Assembly (NCBI RefSeq): GCF_900078745.1
Contig: NZ_FKII01000049.1
Coordinates: 172,744 to 236,743, forward strand
Origin: Candidatus Ichthyocystis sparus
Lineage (GTDB): Bacteria > Pseudomonadota > Gammaproteobacteria > Burkholderiales > 2013Ark19i
Direction of reading: 5' to 3'
Length of the DNA stretch: 64,000 bases
Shown piece after piece: positions 58,584 through 64,000 of the stretch. How positions within the stretch are numbered: the stretch's first letter is position 1; every line of letters begins with the position of its first letter. The notes under the pieces are model-generated. The model was not told the DNA's origin. It made no database searches and saw nothing but the letters and a program-made list of their open reading frames with translations. The position numbers and the translations under genes are program-made.

Positions 58584-61500
58584 TTATTCCCCTCCTGCTT
58601 TCCTCTTCTGCTTACCTGCTTTCCTAGACCTATCAACTGTAACACGATTTACATCAACACAAATTACATCTCTAGCGATCAATAAGCATTCATCCATTAA
58701 AGAATTAGCAATCGCTTCCAACAAAGTTTCCAGCGACTCTCCTGACTCTGATATTACTCCATCTGAACTCAAAACCAAAGTCGACTCTGTAATTAGTAAT
58801 TTAATTTTACCACGTAACCACCCCATAAGCTCTCCAGTTTCAAATTGATCAGAACTCAATTCAAAGTTTACTCCTCTAGTAGGCATAAAAAAACCTGGTG
58901 TTCTATGAAACACACTACTCATGTAACATAATTCATCAATTTTACTAACAATTTTACAAATTAAATCCAATTTTACGGGATAAATTCTCGATACATCCAC
59001 ATTTGATACAGCAAAACAGCACTCACCAAATCCTTTAAAAAGGGTCTCTTCAAGATAAAAATTTAAAAAATCTCTTCCTATTACAATGTTTTCAATTTTC
59101 TCACGAAAAACACTAGCACAACTTTCGAATGTATGATTAATTATACCTTCGTCAATACTCTCATTTCTATTTTTACTTTTACTGCCGACAGTTGATATTG
59201 TTTTAGGGAAAAAACTTTTAAACGCCTCAACAGTAAACGATCCAATAACAGCTTCCTTGACAGCTAAAATCATATTTTCAGAAAATATATCGTCACACAA
59301 TTCACAAAGATTCATACCTACATGAGGAGAAATTTTTTCAAGTTTTTTGTCTGCTTCACTCAGAATATCCATGCCTGACAAAACATAAAAAATAAAATCA
59401 AATATACCATAACGTACTCTGGACTCTAACCTAAAACAGGTTGATAAACTCAATTCACTACCCACACTACGACCAAAAATTTTATTAACATCGCGCGCTA
59501 CTGACACACATATGGGAGTAAAAACCCTCATTAGATAGTAACCCAATCCGTTACCAACATAATTTTTGCTATTAAGAATTACATCATCCAATGATTTATA
59601 AAAATCATCACCTCCCCCACTTGGCCCATCTAATTCCCAAAAACCAAGTATTTGTAATCTTTTCCTAAAAATCTTCTTTCTAGAAGTAATTCTAAGAGAT
59701 GTCTCATGCCTTAAATGATCACATGCTCCTTCTATTACAGGCATAAAATCTTTAAGTGGTACAATATCAGCTGACGAACCCAAGGCAAAAAACAATCCCT
59801 TAGATGCACCATCAAGTATTGTATATCTTAGATTCTTTACATGAGAATCTAATAATCTCATAACTCCTGGAACCTCTTTCCCAATACCAAAAACGGTACC
59901 TAAAACCATACTCACCAAATATCTGTTCTCTAAAAGAGACACCTCACAGAAAAATCTCCTATTTAAATTTAATATGTTTTGCGCTAGCGGAGAAAAAATT
60001 TTCCTGTCAAATCCAGGAACGCTCTTGAAAAAAACTCTCCTTAAAAATTCACTGGAAGTAATCAGTCCTAAAAACATAGGTACACATTTATGAAATGCAC
60101 CTGTAATTGAAGAAGAGATTGAGGATATTAAATCATCTGTAAGCAATGCTTTTTTATTTTTTCTTTTTCCTATACTTTCACTGTTAGACAAAGCTAAAAC
60201 AGTTTCTGCAATACCTTCTATGAAATGGGGAGTTAACAACTCAAGCTCTGCCCTAAGTAAAGCAATGCTACCTTCTGATAAAAATTTATCCCCAGTGTAT
60301 CCAGAAAGGTGGATATCTGGACGCTTCAGAAATCTATAAACTGCACCAATCGAAAAAACGTTATTAACACAGATATCGAAAATAACACTAAAAGCATCTT
60401 TGACAACTCTCCCCATACAAGCTTTAGACTTAGGAACTAGTCCCGGAACATTTTCATTAATACGCAACAATAACTTATCACGATAAAGTTCAAATAACGC
60501 ACTAAATAACAGGCCCAAATTAAAAGAATCACTATACATTTTTTCGGGTGTTACATATGCATATATTTCCTCAATAGATAAGTCGATACCCCAATTGGGA
60601 TCAATACTACCACCAGAATCTGCACTAATACTGGGTTCGACACTACAACTAGGTTCTACAACACTACAACTGGATTCGGCACTACCACTGGAATCGATAC
60701 TACCACCAAAATCTACACTAATACTTGGTTCAACACTACAACTAGGTTCTACAACACTACAACTGGGTTCAACACTACAACTAGGTTCTACTCTGCCACT
60801 AGGTTCGGTACTATAACTTAGTTCGACACTGGAACTTGGCTTGACACTGGAACTTGGATCAACACTGGCACTTGGTTCGACATTGGCACTTGGTTCAATA
60901 CTACAACTAGGTTCGACACTACCACTGAGACAGGAAAATTTGTATAAACTATAAGAATGTTCCGATAAAAAACTGGAATGGACACTGATACTACCACTAG
61001 GTTCAACACTGACACTTGGTTCAACGCTAATACTTGGTTCAACGCTAATACTTGGTTCAACGACAACACTTGGTTCAACGCTAATACTTGGTTCAACGCT
61101 AATACTTGGTTCAACGACAACACTTGGTTCAACGCTAATACTTGGTTCAACGCTAATACTTGGTTCAACGACAACACTTGGTTCAATACTACAACTAGGT
61201 TCGACACTACCACTGGGACAGGAAAATTTGTATAAACTATAAGAATGTTCCGATAAAAAACTGTAATCGACACTGACACTACCACTAGGTTCAACACTGA
61301 CACTTGATTCAACGCCAACACTTGGTTCAACACTAGCACTAGGCTCAACACTATAATTGGAATCAACACTACAACTTGAATCAACACTACAACTGGAATC
61401 AACACTAATACTGAACTTGTGACCAAAACAGTAAAATGTGGATAAACTATTATAAGAATGTTCCAAGAAAAATTGTGATCGTAATTCACGCTCACAACTT

Positions 61501-62051
61501 GAACTATCTGCATGTCGTACGTTATCAGTTACTTCGTAGGATGATGAAAGCATGGAAGACGCTTCGGTGGCTTCAGCTTCACTTACAGAACACAATGATA
61601 ATGAAAGAAGCGACTCTGCAGCCTCTCTTTTCCCTTCTTCTATAGCATCTGCATTTGTTGCATCTGCATTTGTTGTCAATTGTAGTACGCCATGACTTAA
61701 CTCACAGGATAGCGACAGCATAGCCAATGCTTCCGCAGCTTCAGATTCTCTAACAGGACGCGACAACAAAGCAAGCGCCTCCGCAGCCTCCATTTTCCCT
61801 TCTTCTATAGCATCTGCATTTGTTGTCAATTGTTGTAAGTCACAACTTAACTCGCAGGACGACGACAGCATAGCCAGCGCTTCGGCAGCCTCTATTTTCT
61901 CTTCTTCTATAAAATTTATTACCACCTCTACCGATCCTTTAATTTCCCCTTCAACTTCTCCCTTGATACCAAATACAATAAGGAACAATAACTCATAGCA
62001 AACTCTAGGAACAATATTAACCCATAAACACAAAATCCATAACACACACAA
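58584..62051 (-). CDS. Family B large protein 2 with EAAEAL and VEPS repeats
   Basis: Up to 1155 residues. The start is uncertain: the frame opens with TTG at 62051 and has no ATG until the repeat region. Residues about 50-170 carry five EAAEALxxLS-type repeats linked by QQLTTNADAIEEG-like spacers. Residues about 205-485 are hexapeptide repeats of the form SVEPSx, broken by two copies of a segment ending LSEHSYSLYKFSC. From about 505 the family B body follows, with FDRKIFSPLAQN, ENRYLVSMVLG, NYVGNGLGYYLMRVFTPI, SPHVGMNLCELCDDIFSEN and AVSNVDVSRIYPVKLDLICK. No known domain. A likely surface or exported protein by analogy with other repeat-rich proteins (inference). Confidence 0.75.
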   Translation of the reverse strand: MCVLWILCLWVNIVPRVCYELLFLIVFGIKGEVEGEIKGSVEVVINFIEEEKIEAAEALAMLSSSCELSCDLQQLTTNADAIEEGKMEAAEALALLSRPVRESEAAEALAMLSLSCELSHGVLQLTTNADATNADAIEEGKREAAESLLSLSLCSVSEAEATEASSMLSSSYEVTDNVRHADSSSCERELRSQFFLEHSYNSLSTFYCFGHKFSISVDSSCSVDSSCSVDSNYSVEPSASVEPSVGVESSVSVEPSGSVSVDYSFLSEHSYSLYKFSCPSGSVEPSCSIEPSVVVEPSISVEPSISVEPSVVVEPSISVEPSISVEPSVVVEPSISVEPSISVEPSVSVEPSGSISVHSSFLSEHSYSLYKFSCLSGSVEPSCSIEPSANVEPSASVDPSSSVKPSSSVELSYSTEPSGRVEPSCSVEPSCSVVEPSCSVEPSISVDFGGSIDSSGSAESSCSVVEPSCSVEPSISADSGGSIDPNWGIDLSIEEIYAYVTPEKMYSDSFNLGLLFSALFELYRDKLLLRINENVPGLVPKSKACMGRVVKDAFSVIFDICVNNVFSIGAVYRFLKRPDIHLSGYTGDKFLSEGSIALLRAELELLTPHFIEGIAETVLALSNSESIGKRKNKKALLTDDLISSISSSITGAFHKCVPMFLGLITSSEFLRRVFFKSVPGFDRKIFSPLAQNILNLNRRFFCEVSLLENRYLVSMVLGTVFGIGKEVPGVMRLLDSHVKNLRYTILDGASKGLFFALGSSADIVPLKDFMPVIEGACDHLRHETSLRITSRKKIFRKRLQILGFWELDGPSGGGDDFYKSLDDVILNSKNYVGNGLGYYLMRVFTPICVSVARDVNKIFGRSVGSELSLSTCFRLESRVRYGIFDFIFYVLSGMDILSEADKKLEKISPHVGMNLCELCDDIFSENMILAVKEAVIGSFTVEAFKSFFPKTISTVGSKSKNRNESIDEGIINHTFESCASVFREKIENIVIGRDFLNFYLEETLFKGFGECCFAVSNVDVSRIYPVKLDLICKIVSKIDELCYMSSVFHRTPGFFMPTRGVNFELSSDQFETGELMGWLRGKIKLLITESTLVLSSDGVISESGESLETLLEAIANSLMDECLLIARDVICVDVNRVTVDRSRKAGKQKRKAGGE
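60597..61420 (-). repeat. 18-bp tandem repeat (VEPSxS) with 288-bp higher-order copy
   Basis: CTTGGTTCAACGCTAATA units (plus-strand view) repeat with a 54-bp period at 61015-61180. A 139-bp block at 60888-61026 recurs almost identically at 61176-61314, an offset of 288 bases or sixteen units, in frame. This indicates recent expansion and likely length variation. Confidence 0.85.
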
Positions 62052-63082
62052 CCGCTACAAGTACCCAACCCTGCCGCTCCAGTGTATATTCAAAATATTG
62101 TTTAATCTATTGATTTATTTTATGTTAATGATGATAAAGTAGACCGGCAAAGAATATAAGAAATAGGATCTTAGATTTTATTTGATCAGCTCAGCGAAAA
62201 CAAATATCTTAATTACACCACCCAATAAATACTATCACCACTATCAGAAAAATAAATATATTCTATATCATGAGCTCTGTATCGAAATGCGATATCACAA
62301 AACCAATACTGCAAATAAAACAATAAAGTAATAGTTAAAGTATAGGTAATTAAATTACTTAATTGAGATAATAATACAACTCCATTATATCCCTTAACCA
62401 AAGTTGACTCCCTCCGTTACTGCTCTTAGTTGATAATCCAACCAAAGCATAAGTTTACTAGTATTGATACTCCTATACTAGATCTCAAATCTGAAACTTC
62501 ATACAAAATACCTTTCTCGAATCTATCATTTTTATCAATAATTTTACATAATTTATTTTTTGATGTCTCAACATTTGATAGAGAAAAATCAAATCAATCA
62601 AAATACAATTCAAAATATATGAAAAACCATCATATACTTCAAAATCATACTTACCAAATATCTATACTAGAAAAACCTATATCACAAAAAAACTCCATTA
62701 AAATCTAATATTTTTTGTAGTGCCAAAGAAAAAAGTTTAGTGTTACAACAAAAATCACTTTTAAAAAAGTCTTCTTAAAAATCAATTAAAGATGATAAAT
62801 TTTATAAGGATAGATTCACATTTATTAAATGTGTTTACAGTTGATAATATGGATCAATAAACAAATAAACTCAATTACTAATTCTAAAGATAGAAAACAT
62901 CTGTCACACATAAAAAAAGGAGTAACAACGTTACTCAAAGAGTTGAAAATTATAAAAACAACAAAGCACTGTCACTGAAAAACTGCTTGTAAATAGACTA
63001 TATCTACAAAAAGTTATACTTATGGAAGACAAGTAGTACACAACAAATTAACAATGCAACAACTTAAAAAGTACCGTTAAAA
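62052..63082. pseudogene. Gap with a decayed family B fragment (second copy)
   Basis: Minus-strand DNA at about 62640-63082 is a sister of 58040-58540 and shares AACAACTTAAAAAGT and TCTTGCAAATG at its end. Part of it (62640-62820) still resembles the middle of family B genes. Region 62052-62450 shows nothing supportable. Confidence 0.6.
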
Positions 63083-64000
63083 TTAATCTTGCAAATGCCG
63101 CATAACTTGATATATGCATATATAATTAAAATCAGGCATAAAAAAACTTGGTTTTGCATGAAACACTTTACTCATGTAATATAAGCTATCAATTTTATCA
63201 ACAATCTTACAAATTAAATCCAATTTTACAGGATAAAGTCTCGATATATCTACATTTGATATAGTAAAACAGCATTCACCAAATTCTTTAAAAAGTGTAT
63301 TTTTAATATAAAAAACTAAAAAATCTTTTTCTATTACAATGTTTCTTATTTTCTCACAAAAAATACTGGCACAACTTTCAAATGTATAATTAATCATATC
63401 TTCAGTAAGACTCGTAATTATACTTTTACCTTCACTATCAATAGTTGATATTGTTTTAGGGAGAAAACCTTTAAACAACGTAACAGTGAATGTGCTAATA
63501 ACATCTTCCTTCAAAATTTCAATTAAATTTACAGAAAATATATCGTCATATAATTCACAAACATTCATACCTACATGAGGAGAAATTTTTTCAAGCTTGT
63601 TGTCTATCTCTCCCAGAAAATGTATACCTGAAAGAAAAGAAAAAATAAAATAAAACACTCCATAACGCATGGCGGACTCTAACCTAAAACAGGTCAGTGA
63701 GCTCAATTCGCCACTTACACTAGAAGCAAAAATTTTACTAAAATCGCGCGCCATTGATACACATACAGGAGTAAAAATCCTCATCAGATAGCAACTAAAT
63801 CCATTACCAATATAATTTTTGCCATCAAGAATCACACCATCTAATGATTTATAAAAACCAACACTACCCCCATCTGAACCATCTAATTCAGCAAAATCAC
63901 GTATTCTGAATCTGTCCCTAAAAACCCTCTTCCTAGAAGTAGTTCTAAGCAATGTCTCATGGCTTAAGTAATCACATACTCCTTCTATTACGGGTTTAAA
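63083..64000 (-). CDS. Family B large protein 3, 5' end outside the window, C-terminus truncated
   Basis: The minus-strand frame is open to the window edge; residues before the TTG at 63952 (KPVIEGVCDYLSHET) match PVIEGACDHLRHET in the 1155-residue protein, so the gene starts beyond 64000. About 305 residues are visible and follow the family B body up to the SFFMP block. The paralogs continue for about 100 residues more. Here the frame instead runs into the shared flanking repeat and stops after DFNYICIYQVMRHLQD, which looks like a deletion that removed the C-terminus. Possibly a decaying copy. Confidence 0.7.
   Translation of the reverse strand, partial: FKPVIEGVCDYLSHETLLRTTSRKRVFRDRFRIRDFAELDGSDGGSVGFYKSLDGVILDGKNYIGNGFSCYLMRIFTPVCVSMARDFSKIFASSVSGELSSLTCFRLESAMRYGVFYFIFSFLSGIHFLGEIDNKLEKISPHVGMNVCELYDDIFSVNLIEILKEDVISTFTVTLFKGFLPKTISTIDSEGKSIITSLTEDMINYTFESCASIFCEKIRNIVIEKDFLVFYIKNTLFKEFGECCFTISNVDISRLYPVKLDLICKIVDKIDSLYYMSKVFHAKPSFFMPDFNYICIYQVMRHLQD

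Noticed and set aside
60597..61420. CRISPR array
   Set aside because: The repeats are contiguous 18-bp coding units in frame, with no unique spacers and no cas genes nearby.
60818..61513. Minus-strand frame of VLNQV-type repeats and a plus-strand frame of NTWFN repeats
   Set aside because: Both are alternate readings of the 18-bp repeat that encodes VEPSxS in the real gene.
1..64000. Anaplasmataceae/Ehrlichia origin suggested by AT-rich DNA and repeat-rich proteins
   Set aside because: MurB type, DksA type, smpB/ratA-rnfH, coaBC-dut and ompA-ubiG-gph order all point to Burkholderiales-like betaproteobacteria.

Overview
The window reads as a low-GC, host-associated betaproteobacterium of Burkholderiales type. 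The evidence is gene order and protein subtype. There is a type I MurB of the beta/gamma kind, an rpsT-murJ pair, an exbB-exbD-trm112-adk run, xseA followed by sodB, an ompA-ubiG-gph run divergent from gyrA, smpB divergent from ratA-rnfH, coaBC-dut, and a DksA that has lost most of its zinc cysteines as betaproteobacterial DksA proteins do. An Anaplasmataceae origin was considered because of the AT-rich, repeat-rich proteins, but the housekeeping genes do not fit it. The balance of compact core genes and swollen families of unknown repetitive proteins suggests an obligate or near-obligate intracellular bacterium. Fish epitheliocystis betaproteobacteria such as Ichthyocystis would fit, but that name is an inference I cannot test here.

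Layout: 1-4730 holds two copies of a large helical protein family (family A), one cut by the window edge and one split by a frameshift in a run of ten A. 5497-13785 is compact core: murB, rpsT, murJ, ggt, adk, trm112, exbD, exbB, xseA. 14196-18840 carries four small low-complexity proteins of unknown function around sodB. 19015-31451 is core again: mutS, two lipoproteins, catalase, a YbhB-like protein, tmRNA, gph, ubiG, ompA, a fused ispDF and gyrA. 31511-46443 is an accessory island. It starts with a serine hydrolase and then carries five tandem paralogs (family C) that share an N-terminal helical domain but have completely different repetitive tails. Between them lie decayed copies of the hydrolase and of smpB-ratA-rnfH, showing that the island grew by repeated tandem duplication from both edges. 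46444-54575 is core: smpB, ratA, rnfH, dut, coaBC, dksA, tRNA-Arg, a PAS histidine kinase, a FixJ-like regulator and xthA. 55036-64000 (minus strand) holds three copies of a second large family (family B) that aligns collinearly with family A, plus decayed fragments.

The most interesting signal is in the fourth family C paralog (42721-43713). Its tail has five TQT motifs, the last four spaced exactly ten residues apart and encoded by a 30-bp DNA repeat. TQT is the anchor of the eukaryotic dynein light chain LC8 (DYNLL) recognition motif, and tandem arrays at this spacing are how host proteins such as Nup159 and ASCIZ bind several LC8 dimers. Sister proteins carry Ala-rich helices with a Lys/Arg tail, or acidic repeats followed by an Arg/Ala-rich tail. 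Together this suggests a duplicating set of exported proteins with a common front domain and exchangeable host-facing tails. Export, expression and binding are all untested. All comparisons were made by eye; no database search was possible.
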